64,000 nt of DNA from Marinoscillum sp. 108 (GTDB lineage: Bacteria > Bacteroidota > Bacteroidia > Cytophagales > Cyclobacteriaceae): positions 2,974,501 through 3,038,500 of the forward strand of contig NZ_LR734808.1 in assembly GCF_902506655.1 (NCBI RefSeq), written 5' to 3'. Shown in pieces: positions 42,308-53,300 of this stretch (position 1 is its first letter; every line of letters starts with the position of its first letter). A program made the position numbers and the translations under genes. The notes under the pieces are model-generated. The model made no database searches. It was not told where the DNA came from and was given only the letters and a program-made list of their open reading frames with translations.

Positions 42308-43405
42308 ATGTTATCTAGAAATATACAATCATGCTCACTGATAGCTGGAATCACTTTGCTGGCGGCATGTGGAGAACCACAGCCATCAGGTATGCAGGCA
42401 CCTCCGGCAGCAACTGTTAGTGTTACTACTGTGCAGGCCAGGGCGGTAAGTTATTATGATGAAATTCCTGCCAACGTGAAAGCTCTGCAGGAAGTGGAAT
42501 TGAGAGCTCAGGTGAGTGGATACATCACGGGGATCTACTTCAAAGAGGGGGATCAGGTGAAAAAGGGACAGAAACTCTACACCATCGATCAGCAACAAAC
42601 GCAAGCCAACTACCAGCAGGCATTGGCCAACTTGTCTGTACAGGAGGCCAATTTGGCAAAAGCCGAAAAGGATGTAGAACGCTACCGCGAGTTGGATAAG
42701 AAGGACGCCATAGCCAAGCAGCAAGTGGACTATGCCGAAGCAACCTACGAAGCGGCGGTAAAACAAGTAGAAGCAGCCAGGGCAATGGTTTCCAGCTCAC
42801 AAACGAATGTGCGTTATTCAACGATCGTAGCCCCATTTGATGGGACCATCGGGATTTCGCAGGTACGGTTAGGGGCTTCAGTTTCTCCGGGTCAGACGTT
42901 ACTGAACACCGTTTCCTCCAATGATCCGATTGGTGTGGACATTGCTGTGGACCAGCGTGAAATCCTGAGGTTCTCTCAGCTGCTCAATTCCTCTGCAGCT
43001 GACACTGATTCTGTTTTTCAACTGGTATTGGGAGGTGAAATTTATCCTCATTTTGGCACTTTGAGCTTTATAGACCGGGCGGTGGATCCTCAGACGGGGA
43101 CCATCAAGATGAGAATCGAATTTCCCAACCCAGAGCACGTTTTGCGACCCGGGATGTCCGCTACATTGAGAGTGGCTAGTTATGCCGAAAATGCTATCAC
43201 CGTACCTTTTAAGTCCCTTACCGAACTGCTGGGCGAGTTTCTGGTCTACGTGGTACAGGATGATAAGGTATCTCAGCAAAAGGTTGCCAAAGGAAGACAG
43301 ATCGGAATGGATGTGATCATCGAGAGTGGCTTGAAATCCGGACAAACCATCGTGGTAGAAGGGGTTCAAAAATTGAGGGAGGGCTCGACCATCAGTATCC
43401 AGTAG
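42308..43405 (+). CDS. RND efflux pump periplasmic adaptor (membrane fusion protein)
   Basis: The product is about 365 residues from the ATG at 42308; a TTG at 42299 also opens the frame but is less likely. It is a lipoprotein, with lipobox LLAAC (Cys about 22). The lipoyl-like domain has RAQVSGYITGIYFKEGDQVKKGQKLY. The central part is a helical hairpin (about 95-160), and ATIVAPFDG-like STIVAPFDGTIG starts the second half. It links the inner-membrane pump to the TolC-like channel. The C-terminal membrane-proximal domain ends VEGVQKLREGSTISIQ. Confidence 0.94.
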   Translation: MLSRNIQSCSLIAGITLLAACGEPQPSGMQAPPAATVSVTTVQARAVSYYDEIPANVKALQEVELRAQVSGYITGIYFKEGDQVKKGQKLYTIDQQQTQANYQQALANLSVQEANLAKAEKDVERYRELDKKDAIAKQQVDYAEATYEAAVKQVEAARAMVSSSQTNVRYSTIVAPFDGTIGISQVRLGASVSPGQTLLNTVSSNDPIGVDIAVDQREILRFSQLLNSSAADTDSVFQLVLGGEIYPHFGTLSFIDRAVDPQTGTIKMRIEFPNPEHVLRPGMSATLRVASYAENAITVPFKSLTELLGEFLVYVVQDDKVSQQKVAKGRQIGMDVIIESGLKSGQTIVVEGVQKLREGSTISIQ

Positions 43406-43456
43406 TCCTGTCGGTTTATCCTTTCATAAAATCTTAAATTTTCTAATCAATACAAG

Positions 43457-46400
43457 ATGATTGCAGACGTTTTTATAAAAAGACCTGTGACGGCCATCGT
43501 GATTTCCGTGGTGATCGTGCTGGTGGGCCTGATAGCTATGACCACCCTGCCGGTTTCACAATACCCGGACATTACACCGCCTACAGTGTCCATCAGTGGA
43601 AATTACATTGGGGCTGATGCCGAGACGGTGGAGCAAACCACCACGACAGCCATAGAAACCCAGGTGAATGGTACGCCAGGTATGACCTACATGTCCAGCA
43701 ACAGTACCGCCAGTGGAGCCAGTAGTGTCACGGTTACTTTTGACGTGGGTACTGATATTGACATTGCTACGCTGGATGTACAAAACCGGGTGAGTGTAGC
43801 GGAGCCTTCTTTGCCAGAAATCGTGAAGCGGCTTGGGCTGACTGTGAGAAAGAGAAATCCGAGTATTTTCATGGCCCTGGCACTCTACTCTCCTGAAGGG
43901 ACCCATGATGCCACTTATCTTGGCAACTATGCGAATATTTATCTGAAAGATGCCATGCTCCGTGTAAAGGGCGTGGGCGATATCGTCTCTGTGGGGGATG
44001 ATTTTGGGATGCGTATTTGGCTGAATCCGGATAAGTTGGCGAGCCTGAAGATCACCCCGGCGGAAGTGAACGCAGCGCTGGCTGAGCAGAACCTGCAGAT
44101 GTCCGCAGGGACAATTGGCGGGACACCACAGCCAAAAACACAAGCATTTGAGTATAATGTGATCAGCAATAGCCGGATCAATACGGTGGAGGATTTTGAG
44201 AACATCGTGGTACGTACCAATCCGCAGACGGGGAGCATGGTCTATTTGTCTGACATTGCCCGGGTGGAGCTGGCCAAGTTCAATTATGGAAACCACCCAT
44301 TTGTGATGGGACATGAGGCCGCCTTTATGCTTCTTTATTTGGAGCCGGGAGCCAATGCCCTGGAAACAGGCAAAGGAGTGGAAAAGGCCCTGACCGAATT
44401 AAGGGCATCATTTCCAAAGGATGTGGATTTTTTGATTCCACTGGAAACCACTTCTGTAGTTGAGGTTTCGATCAGTGAGGTGACCCATACACTGCTGGAA
44501 GCACTGGCTCTCGTGGTATTTGTGGTGTTTTTATTCCTCCAAAACTGGAGGGCTACCCTGATTCCAATTTTAGCGATCCCGGTTTCTTTGATCGGTACAT
44601 TCATCTTTTTTGTACCCTTTGGATTTACCATCAACACCCTGACGCTGTTCGCCTTTGTATTGGCCATAGGTATCGTGGTAGATGATGCCATCGTGGTGGT
44701 GGAGGCCATCCAGCACAACATTGATGCCTATAAGATGTCTGCCAAAGAAGCCACTAAAAAGGCCATGAAGGAGATCTCCGGTCCGGTTATCGCTATTGCT
44801 TTGATCCTGGCGGCGGTGTTTGTGCCTGTTGGCTTTGTGCCTGGTATCGTGGGCAAGCTCTATCAGCAGTTTGCCATTACCATTGCCATTTCTGTTGTGA
44901 TTTCAGCGTTTGTGGCTTTGTCCCTTACTCCGGCACTGAGCATGATGCTCCTCAAACCTTCCAACACGGGAGAAAAACGCAATCTCCTTGATCGCTTTTT
45001 TATGGCTTTCAACCGCTGGTTTGATCGGGTGTCTGGATCATATACCAAAAGTGTGAGTACCTGGATCAGAAAGACACCATACGTATTGGTGATGATGATT
45101 TGTCTTTTTGTAGGGCTTACCTATATGTTCCAAACCAAACCTACGGGATTTGTACCCACGGAAGATGAGAAACGCATGTATGTGGCCTATGAAATGCCTG
45201 AGGGTACGTCAACCACTCGAAACATTGAGCTTCATCTGGAGCTTCAGCGCAGGGTTATGAGCATCCCGGCTGTAGATGTGGTCGGCGGACTGGCGGGATT
45301 GAACATTTTGACCTTTTCGAATAAATCGAACTCAGGGACTCTTTTTGTAAACCTAAAACACTGGGATGATCGTGACCCTGAGACCGAGGGTGTTCCGCAA
45401 ATTATGAATCAGATCCGCCAGATGACTGCCGATATCAAAGAAGCAAGGATTTTGGTCATTGCACCACCGGCGATACCGGGATTGGGCCGAAGTTCAGGGT
45501 TTACCTTTGAGCTGCTGCAGACCACCAGTGGTGATGACATCAAAGCGTTTGAGGGAGTAATGAATCAATTTATTGGTGCGGCGAATCAGCGCCCTGAAAT
45601 AGGGATGGCATATTCTTTCTTCTCAGCCCGCACGCCGAGTTATCAGGTAGACCTGGACAAGGAAAAAGCCAAGAAACTGGGGGTGTCAGTGTCAGAGGCT
45701 TACAGCACCATCTCCACCTTGCTGGCCAGTAGCTATGTGAATGACTTCAATATTTATGGGCGAAACTTTCGGGTAGTTACTCAGGCGGATACGGTGTATC
45801 GAAGTGACATAAGCGATATCGGGCGATATCATGTGCGAAACAGTGTGGGAGACATGGTGCCTCTGAGTGCGCTGATTACCACCAAAATGATCGAAACACC
45901 GGCAGTTATTTCACACTACAACATCTATCGGTCAGCGGAGATCCTCGGCGCAGCCAGTGATGGGTATAGCAGTGGTCAGGCCATTGAGGCATTGCGTGAA
46001 GTGGCAGAACAGGTATTGCCTGCAGGCTATAGCTATGAGTTTAGCGGGATGAGCCGTGAGGAAATCAAAGCAGGGAGCAGCACGGGGATCATTTTCGCCA
46101 TCTCCATCTTATTTGTCTTTTTGTTTCTGACAGCCCTTTATGAAAGCTGGTCCGTTCCTTTTTCGGTATTGTTTGCGGTACCTATTGGAGCTTTTGGTTC
46201 TATTCTCACCCTCATGCTCCTGCCGGGACTTACCAATAACATCTACGCACAGATTGGCTTGATAACGCTGATCGGTCTGGCAGCTAAAAATGCCATTCTG
46301 ATCGTGGAGTTTGCCAAGGAACGCGTGGATCAGGGAATGGATATCGTGGAGTCCACACTGGAGGCGGTACGCCTGAGGCTAAGACCAATTATTATGACCT

Positions 46401-46597
46401 CATTGGCCTTTATCCTTGGGGTAATGCCACTGGCCTTTTCATCTGGAGCAGGAGCGGAAGCACGTAAGACCATTGGCTGGACTGTGGCTGGAGGGATGAT
46501 TGCGGCCAGTTCGCTTGCCATCTTCGTGGTGCCGGTACTGTATGTCATGATCACCAAGATCGCTTACCGCAAAAAGAAAGAAGAAGCAACCAGCTGA
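43457..46597 (+). CDS. RND efflux pump permease (AcrB/MexB-like, HAE1 family)
   Basis: This is a 1046-residue, 12-helix hydrophobe/amphiphile exporter. Landmarks are FIKRPVTAIVISVVIVLVGL at the N-terminus, the PVSQYPDITPP pore segment, and TM4 GIVVDDAIVVVEAI with the two proton-relay Asp. TM10 has GLAAKNAILIVEFAKE with the relay Lys, and GATVVPVLYV-like FVVPVLYVMI lies near the end. The trimer drives multidrug efflux through the adaptor and TolC partner encoded upstream. It is followed by a strong terminator. Confidence 0.96.
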   Translation: MIADVFIKRPVTAIVISVVIVLVGLIAMTTLPVSQYPDITPPTVSISGNYIGADAETVEQTTTTAIETQVNGTPGMTYMSSNSTASGASSVTVTFDVGTDIDIATLDVQNRVSVAEPSLPEIVKRLGLTVRKRNPSIFMALALYSPEGTHDATYLGNYANIYLKDAMLRVKGVGDIVSVGDDFGMRIWLNPDKLASLKITPAEVNAALAEQNLQMSAGTIGGTPQPKTQAFEYNVISNSRINTVEDFENIVVRTNPQTGSMVYLSDIARVELAKFNYGNHPFVMGHEAAFMLLYLEPGANALETGKGVEKALTELRASFPKDVDFLIPLETTSVVEVSISEVTHTLLEALALVVFVVFLFLQNWRATLIPILAIPVSLIGTFIFFVPFGFTINTLTLFAFVLAIGIVVDDAIVVVEAIQHNIDAYKMSAKEATKKAMKEISGPVIAIALILAAVFVPVGFVPGIVGKLYQQFAITIAISVVISAFVALSLTPALSMMLLKPSNTGEKRNLLDRFFMAFNRWFDRVSGSYTKSVSTWIRKTPYVLVMMICLFVGLTYMFQTKPTGFVPTEDEKRMYVAYEMPEGTSTTRNIELHLELQRRVMSIPAVDVVGGLAGLNILTFSNKSNSGTLFVNLKHWDDRDPETEGVPQIMNQIRQMTADIKEARILVIAPPAIPGLGRSSGFTFELLQTTSGDDIKAFEGVMNQFIGAANQRPEIGMAYSFFSARTPSYQVDLDKEKAKKLGVSVSEAYSTISTLLASSYVNDFNIYGRNFRVVTQADTVYRSDISDIGRYHVRNSVGDMVPLSALITTKMIETPAVISHYNIYRSAEILGAASDGYSSGQAIEALREVAEQVLPAGYSYEFSGMSREEIKAGSSTGIIFAISILFVFLFLTALYESWSVPFSVLFAVPIGAFGSILTLMLLPGLTNNIYAQIGLITLIGLAAKNAILIVEFAKERVDQGMDIVESTLEAVRLRLRPIIMTSLAFILGVMPLAFSSGAGAEARKTIGWTVAGGMIAASSLAIFVVPVLYVMITKIAYRKKKEEATS

Positions 46598-46619
46598 TCA
46601 AACAAATTATTTAATGATG

Positions 46620-46652
46620 AAAGCGCCTTTGTTCACTCAGAGGCGCTTTTTT
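46620..46652. terminator. Intrinsic terminator after the efflux operon
   Basis: A 12-bp stem (46620-46631 with 46638-46649, one G-U pair) with a 6-nt loop runs into T residues on the plus strand. It separates the pump operon from the convergent DUF4302 gene. The T-tract is weak on the minus strand. Confidence 0.88.
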
Positions 46653-46653
46653 A

Positions 46654-48027
46654 TTACCTCACCAGCACAAACTCATAGCCATTGCAGGGGTTGTAAAACT
46701 GGTACACGGTGAGTCCGCGAATGGGGAGGTCATAGGCATATACCGAGCCGCCATCGAATACTTCATCCAAAATTTCTGTCAGGGCAGCTTCTTCTTCTGG
46801 AGTGGGGGCAGAGGAGTAATAGTAGTTATCCTGCCAATCTATTTGCAGCCGGTTACCCACGGCAGTAGGAGTGAATGAGCGGAGGTAGAAAGCGCTGTTC
46901 TCTTGATCATCTTCCACCAAAAAACCCACGGAATTTGCCGGGATACTGTCCGATTCAAACCCATAAGTCATGATAAAGGCGAGTGCGTTGGGGAGCTTCT
47001 GGCTGATACTGCCTTCTTCTGCCAACGACCGTAGACTGTCGTCAAAAATGAAGGGAATGTTCACACTGTATAGGCTGCCAGCTTGTGGCTCAAAGCCCAA
47101 CCCACTGCTGTTGAAGAGGTTTTTGGTGAGGCTTCCACCTCCGGGGATGCTGTAAACCGGTGTGGGCTCAGCGGAGGTTTCGCACAATGGCGCTCCGGTT
47201 TCGGAAAAGTCTCCAAGGGTCAGTTCACTGAGCTCAAAGCCTTTGCCCCCCACCTTGATCTGTATGGGTTGGTTGAAAATGATTTTTCCACCCATGAAAG
47301 TATAGCCGCTGGATTGATTCAGGCTTACATGGGTTCCGGACAAAACTTCCTCCAGGGTACTTCCCGATCCGGCCAGATCGAAGAGCACCGTTCGTTTGGC
47401 CAGATCTACCGACCAGAATACGGAGATGTCCAGGTCACTGAGATAAAGCTGCTGAGTAGGGTTAGCTCCACCGAAAAGTCTTGGAGACTGCCCTGCATAC
47501 AGATCAAAATTTGCAGCGATCTCTCGCGAAAAGGCTGACGCGTCTGTGGCATTGGCTGGAGTGAAAACAATGGAACTGGGATCATTCAGGTCTGATTTAC
47601 TACGGAAGTAAAGATCACCATCGTCTTTTTCCTCATAGATAAACTCAAACTCCGCACCAAAGCTGGCCTGATCCAGTTCGAAAAGATAATGGAGCGCGCC
47701 ATAGGTTTCGAAAATAAGCTCCAATCCCTGCCCGGCATCTATCCGGTAGGGAATGGTCTGTTCGTGAAATTCCCCGGCGTTGGCGGCCAGGTCGGTGGAG
47801 ATGGTGACAGTGCCATCGGTTTTAAACTTCATGATCATGAAAAAAGCCCCAGAAGCAGAAGTGGGCTGATACAGGACTTTCCACCCCTCTGAAGGATCTG
47901 TGAGATCGTCGCGGAGGTTTTCGATGGCCGTAAACACCCGATTTTCCACAGAGGGCAGTCCCGTTTCATCCTCCTGGCAGGCGGTGAACAGACTCACGAT
48001 CAATAGGCTCAGTAGAATCTTCCTCAT
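46654..48027 (-). CDS. DUF4302-family lipoprotein
   Basis: The 457-residue lipoprotein has lipobox SLFTAC with the acyl Cys at about 17, followed by QEDE. The DUF4302 features are FTAIENLRDDLTDPSEGWKV near the N-terminus, GAFFMIMKFKTDGTVTISTD, and the C-terminal FYNPCNGYEFVLVR. DUF4302 proteins are found beside SusC/SusD pairs and putative zinc metallopeptidases in Bacteroidota and are presumed surface-exposed. The function is not established. It is the last gene of the uptake operon, 4 bp after the metallopeptidase. Confidence 0.87.
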   Translation of the reverse strand: MRKILLSLLIVSLFTACQEDETGLPSVENRVFTAIENLRDDLTDPSEGWKVLYQPTSASGAFFMIMKFKTDGTVTISTDLAANAGEFHEQTIPYRIDAGQGLELIFETYGALHYLFELDQASFGAEFEFIYEEKDDGDLYFRSKSDLNDPSSIVFTPANATDASAFSREIAANFDLYAGQSPRLFGGANPTQQLYLSDLDISVFWSVDLAKRTVLFDLAGSGSTLEEVLSGTHVSLNQSSGYTFMGGKIIFNQPIQIKVGGKGFELSELTLGDFSETGAPLCETSAEPTPVYSIPGGGSLTKNLFNSSGLGFEPQAGSLYSVNIPFIFDDSLRSLAEEGSISQKLPNALAFIMTYGFESDSIPANSVGFLVEDDQENSAFYLRSFTPTAVGNRLQIDWQDNYYYSSAPTPEEEAALTEILDEVFDGGSVYAYDLPIRGLTVYQFYNPCNGYEFVLVR

Positions 48028-48031
48028 TGGT

Positions 48032-48904
48032 TTAAAGTTTGGACTGAATGACGTTCCTCAGTTCAGTCAAATCTATTCCCGTTACTTTTTTGTAGTGACC
48101 GGTGATGGCAGCCAGTTTTTCAGCAATAAATTCCTTGCCCGTGTTTTGGGCTTCGCACTCAGCCGTGCCACAATCTTCTACCAGGGTAATGAAGTGCGCA
48201 TCAAATTCCGGGTCGAACAGGTAAAAAGCCACCGTTTCTGCAAAGTCTTCATTGGGTGAGCTGGTGGCGTAGGGTGACACAAAGCCTCTGATCAGCGCTT
48301 CAGCATCGGTGAGATTGTACCAGGAACCTGCACTGGTATAACCAGCCGTGGTGATGGTCTCAAAAGAGGCCGGAAGCTTGTAACGCTGATGTACCGTATG
48401 AGCAAACTCGTGATAGACTGTTTGGAGTTGCAGCTCGCGCCAGTCAAGGTCTTCAGGGTCTATGGCGTTCACGTTGGTGAAGGTGATTCTGGACCCTGCG
48501 TCGGCAGACCCCAGTGTGACCGTGCCATCCGGGTTATAGATAAATCCACCCAGGAAAATAATTTCCGGCGGCACATGGCCACGGAAAAAGACCTCACCAT
48601 TGGTGACTTCCAGGTAGGGGTCGATCCAGTATTTTTCAATAAAATCCAGCATGGGGCGAACCACCTCCAGTCTGGGAGGAGTGACCCGCTCCCCTGTGGC
48701 CACATACCGATCCACATACCGGTAGCGGATGGCCATGTCATACTCTTTTGTAAAGTGCTCTTCTATGTATTCATCCAGCTCGGTGAGGGTTACATCATTG
48801 TCCTTCTCCGGGATGTTCAGGCTTTCGTCGGGATAGCACCCAGACAGGCTTGCGACCAGCGCAATCAGCAGCCATCGCTTCGATATGTTCCGCCCTTTCC
48901 TCAT
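48032..48904 (-). CDS. Putative zinc-binding metallopeptidase lipoprotein (SusCD-associated)
   Basis: The 290-residue protein has lipobox SLSGC (Cys about 22). A zinc site is visible as HEFAH (H-E-x-x-H) in QTVYHEFAHTVHQRY. NEDFAETVAFYLF about 60 residues later provides the candidate third ligand Glu. This is the gluzincin-like pattern of the putative zinc-binding metallopeptidase family that accompanies SusC/SusD pairs. It may cut a host or environmental protein, or release bound metal, but that is unproven. It overlaps SusD by 4 bp. Confidence 0.87.
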   Translation of the reverse strand: MRKGRNISKRWLLIALVASLSGCYPDESLNIPEKDNDVTLTELDEYIEEHFTKEYDMAIRYRYVDRYVATGERVTPPRLEVVRPMLDFIEKYWIDPYLEVTNGEVFFRGHVPPEIIFLGGFIYNPDGTVTLGSADAGSRITFTNVNAIDPEDLDWRELQLQTVYHEFAHTVHQRYKLPASFETITTAGYTSAGSWYNLTDAEALIRGFVSPYATSSPNEDFAETVAFYLFDPEFDAHFITLVEDCGTAECEAQNTGKEFIAEKLAAITGHYKKVTGIDLTELRNVIQSKL

Positions 48905-50397
48905 CTTTCGTTGGGTTCAAGCCCACCCACCTCAATGGCAGATTGTGGGATTTGTAAAACTCTTCTTAGGTCATCACCACTGAGCGAGATGGTGGAGCCA
49001 TCGGACAACTCATGAGTCACGGAGATACCGTATCGTTTGATGTCAAACCAGCGAAGACCCTGAATGATAAACTCCTTTCGTCGCTCGAAAAGGATATAGT
49101 TAAGTAATATCAACTGATCTGTAAATGTGGGATCATTATTGGCCCCAAAAAATGCCCGCAGGTTCTCAAAAGTGAGGGTGGTGTTGCCACCGCTGTATCG
49201 CCGGGCCACAAACACATTGAGATCTGCCAATGCCCCGTTGAGGTCATTTTGAATGGTATAAGCTTCTGCCCGGTTCAATAGGACTTCCTCTCCGCTAAAG
49301 GAAATGGCGATGTGATAGGGCAGGCCCACATTGGAGTTGAGGCTGCTGCGCTCAAAAAGATTTTGAAACCTCACCGGTAACAGTGCATTGTCACCTTTCA
49401 CAAAGGCAGGGTTTTCACGCTCGTCGGTTGTGCCCGGAAAAGGGGAAGCCGCAAAGAGGTCCGAATAAAAATCCGAAAGAGGCCCATGAGCGAAATCGGG
49501 TCGCTGGACCAACGAGATTTTGCGCATGAGTAAAAAATTTCCGGGGAGATCTGGAGAAGTGTAGAGCTGTGGATACCCCGTAATGGAAGACTTGGCATTC
49601 TGAAACTCTTCAGAGGTGAGATCACGGATAAAGCTGCCGGGATTGGCACCCAAAAGCTCCGTACTGTACTGAATGCAGCGGGTCACATCTCCTTTATACA
49701 GGTAGAAACGAGAGGCGAAGGCCAGTGCCGCATTGGTATTGAAATGGTATTTCCCCGAATTGCCAAAATAACTGTCATTAACTTTTTCCAATCCATCCAG
49801 CAGGTCATCCTCTACTTCATTGTATACTTTTTTTACGGACTCACGCTCATAAGTTTCTATGAAGACCGTTTCAGGCGTTTTTACATAGGGCACACCATCA
49901 CCGGAAGATTCCACGGTATAATGCTCTCCAAATAAATTGACCAACATAAAGTGGCCATACGCTCTTGTGAGCTTGGCTTCAGCCTCTATGGCGTCTTTTC
50001 GTATTTCTTCTTCCTCTGAGGTTACCTCAAAATCATCCAACACAGCCAGTACTTCATTGGCATGGGCGATGGCATTGTAGGTTTCATACCAAAAGAAATC
50101 TGGTGTGTCCTGCTCGGTAGGTCCACTGGTGATGTCTTCCCACTGGTAGGCCTGTTCCTGGCTCTGCCTGATGGTCACGCCAGTTGTAAAGCCCACATTG
50201 TCGGTCATCCATTCGGTGAATGCCGGACTGGCTACAGAATAGGCATTGGTCAGGAGCTGGGCACTTTTGTCCAGAGAATTGAGGTTCACGCGATTGTCGG
50301 GTACTTCGTCCAGAAAGTCATCGCAGCCAAGGAGTCCCCCAATGAGGAGCCCTCCCATCAGCATTTTTTCGAGTCGGTATCGTCTTTGCTTTTTCAT
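48901..50397 (-). CDS. SusD/RagB-family outer-membrane lipoprotein
   Basis: The ATG at 50397 overlaps the SusC stop as TGATG. The product, about 498 residues, is a lipoprotein (lipobox LLGC, then DDFLDEVPDNR, the typical SusD start). TPR-like helical repeats and the C-terminal block LLNYILFERRKEFIIQGLRWFDIKRY are diagnostic of RagB/SusD. It forms the lid over the SusC channel and binds substrate at the cell surface. The substrate is unknown; no carbohydrate-active enzyme is in the operon. Confidence 0.94.
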   Translation of the reverse strand: MKKQRRYRLEKMLMGGLLIGGLLGCDDFLDEVPDNRVNLNSLDKSAQLLTNAYSVASPAFTEWMTDNVGFTTGVTIRQSQEQAYQWEDITSGPTEQDTPDFFWYETYNAIAHANEVLAVLDDFEVTSEEEEIRKDAIEAEAKLTRAYGHFMLVNLFGEHYTVESSGDGVPYVKTPETVFIETYERESVKKVYNEVEDDLLDGLEKVNDSYFGNSGKYHFNTNAALAFASRFYLYKGDVTRCIQYSTELLGANPGSFIRDLTSEEFQNAKSSITGYPQLYTSPDLPGNFLLMRKISLVQRPDFAHGPLSDFYSDLFAASPFPGTTDERENPAFVKGDNALLPVRFQNLFERSSLNSNVGLPYHIAISFSGEEVLLNRAEAYTIQNDLNGALADLNVFVARRYSGGNTTLTFENLRAFFGANNDPTFTDQLILLNYILFERRKEFIIQGLRWFDIKRYGISVTHELSDGSTISLSGDDLRRVLQIPQSAIEVGGLEPNER

Positions 50398-53300
50398 CAA
50401 AATCCTACGTTAAGTGAAAAAGTGATGGTTTTGGGCTGTGGTAGTGAAACCCCGCCACTGCTGAAAAACTCAGGGTCCTGACCTTTGAGTTTTTTATCAG
50501 AGTACAAAAGCGCAATGTTTTGCCCCTCAAGGCTCAGCGATGCACTGGATAGTCCCATGCGCCCGATGAGCGCCGGAGGGATGGCGTAGGAGAGGCGCAC
50601 CGTCCTCAGGCGCAGGTAGTCTCCATTCGCTACACGCGCGGTACTTTTATTATATAGCTGATAGGCCAGCACCACATTACCATTGCTTTGGGCCACGCCC
50701 CGGTCCAGGATCACCGGATAGTCCGTCAGCTCCTCATCTCCGGGCACCGCCCAGCGATTGATCAACTCCGCCGGCAGGGCATCAAAGTCCGTATAGGTGG
50801 CAAAGAAGGCGTCATTCAGGCGAATTTTATAATCAAATTTATAGGACAGCAAAACCATCAGTGAGAAGCCTTTATACCCAAAGGTGTTGGTCAGACCTCC
50901 CGCTCCGCGAGGCTCTACGGGTCCTTCGTATTTGAGTGTGGAGGTCAGGCTCCCACGATCCTGAAGGTCGTATTGGTACACAATTTCATTGTTTTCATCA
51001 TAAAAGGTAGGCACCCCCTGTTCATTCAGTCCGGCAAACCGGGTCGAAAAGAGCCCTCTTCGTGGGCCTCCCAAAACGGCGGCACCATTCTGACCAATGG
51101 CATCAGCAATCCTGGGTCCAAAATCCAGTCGCGTGATCTTGTCGATGGTATAGCCCACGTTGAAGTTGGTGCGCCAGGTGAAGTCACGGCCTTGGAGGTT
51201 TTCGGTAGAAATGGAAGCTTCAAAGCCATCCGCATCCATGTCGGCAAAGTTTCCTGTCTTTAGCCCCTGGCCACCTATGCCACTGGTTTGCACTGTACCG
51301 ATAAGGTCGTAGGCGTTTCTTCTGTAGTAGTTAAACGAACCGCTGACCCGGTTTTTCAAAACGGCAATGTCCATGCCCACATTGAGTTCTTTGAGTTTTT
51401 CCCAGGTAAGTTCAGTGTTGGTGAGGTCCTGAATGTAGAGGTATGGCTCCACATCGGTGGGTCGCACGGTCACGTCGGCCTGCAGGTTGAGCAGTGCGCT
51501 GGCATTCGGGGGCAGGTTACCTGAGATACCATAGGTACCTCTTAGTTTGAGGTTGTCAATGAAAGGGACGTTGAAAAAAGACTCGTTGGTGACGTTCCAG
51601 GCGCCACTCACATTCCAGGTGGGTAGATAGCGCGCGGCCTTACTTTCGCCCAGCTGGTTGGAGCCGTCATAGCGCACGGTGAAGTTGGCAATATACCTTG
51701 ATTTGTAGGCATATCCTCCGTTGACGAAAAGCCCCAGAAACCTGTCTTTTGATGAGGAAAGTCTGTAATAATCAATATTCTGCAGGTTGAAAAACTCAAT
51801 AATATTAGGGTCTGTAATGACTATGCCTCCACTTTCATAGATCACGCCCATGCCGGTGGTGCTGGATTCGGTTCGGTTCGAAAAGCGAATTTCCTGCCCT
51901 GCAAGCACATTGATCTCATGAGCTTCTGCAAAAGTTCGGTTCCAATCGGCACTGATTCGAGCATAAAAGTTTAACAGCTCACTTTGATCGAGGTAATTGA
52001 AACCACCCTGTGGGAGCACCACTACAGGATTGAGGCCCGGGTTGTCCGGGTCGCGGTAGAGGAGGTTATTGGCATCCTGGATAAACTGGGTGCCATTGGC
52101 TCTGTAGGCTTCTGCCTGGTTGGAGTTTTCATGAACCGTATGGTCACGTACGGTATTGGCATACCGTGCTTGCAGCACCCCTTTGAAAGACAGGTTTTTA
52201 CTTGGGTTGACTTCAAAATCCGTTTGTGCGGAGAAGTCGGAAACGGTAATGTCTATGTAGTTCAGTTGCAGTTCCTCCAGGATATTGAAGGGGGCATAGT
52301 TTCTTCTGAAATATTCCAGATTCCCGTCATCGTCATACGGACGAATAGATCGGGCGGTATTCAGCGCATAGCTGAAAGGGTTGATGTCAAAGTTTCTACT
52401 GAAGCGTCCGGTGATGGGGTCAAATTCACGGTTTCGGGTACCTGGCACCCGTTGATCCCGGTAGCTGGCAGAGAGCTTCAGGCCAAAAGTGAAAATATCA
52501 GAGAGGAAATAAGTATTTCGGGAGGAGGCGGTCACCCGTTGCACATTGTCGGCGATGGTCTGACCCTGGTCATTGAGGAAACTAATGGAGTAGTAACTGT
52601 TGGATTTTTCGCTACCCGCAGTGAAACTCACGGAGTGCTGTTGCTGCAGGGCTGCTTCGCGGAAAAGTACTTCAAACCAGTCCGTATTGGCATTTTCGTA
52701 AGTATTCAGGAACTCTTCATTCAGGGTGCCTCCGGGGCCCCACTCAAGTTCATGATTGGCGATCTGGGTAAACATCTTGCCCATGGCGCCATAGTTCTGC
52801 GCTCTCACCGAGGTGGTGATATCCACCAGCCCTTTTTCATACAGCTCACGGTATACAGACATTTCCTGAGCCGAGTTCATCAGGTTAAACTGGTTGTAGG
52901 TAGGTCTTAACTTGAAGGAGTAATTGCCGGAGTAGTTGACTCTCAGCTTGCCACTTTTCCCCCTTTTGGTGGTGATCACAATGACCCCATTGGCAGCACG
53001 GGCACCGTAGATGGCGGTAGCTGAGGCGTCTTTCAGAATTTGGAAAGATTCTATGTCGTTCGGGTTGAGGTTGGCAATGGAGGAGCTGATGAGGGTATTG
53101 GCATTACCGGATATAAAGTCATCCGTATTGACATTGGCCAGGTCTTCCAGGATCACCCCGTCGATGACGAAAAGTGGCTGATTGTTTCCATTGATGGAGG
53201 CATTGCCCCGAATCCTGATTTTTGGGCTGGTGCCAAAGGTCCCCGAGACATTGTCCACATTCACCCCAGCCACCTGCCCTTCCAAAGCCCGGCTCACATC

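Noticed and set aside
51984-52910. Long plus-strand open frame of 308 codons opposite susC
   Set aside because: SusC is unambiguous in this region; the opposite frame is open only because of codon bias and shows no domain, signal peptide or neighbours.
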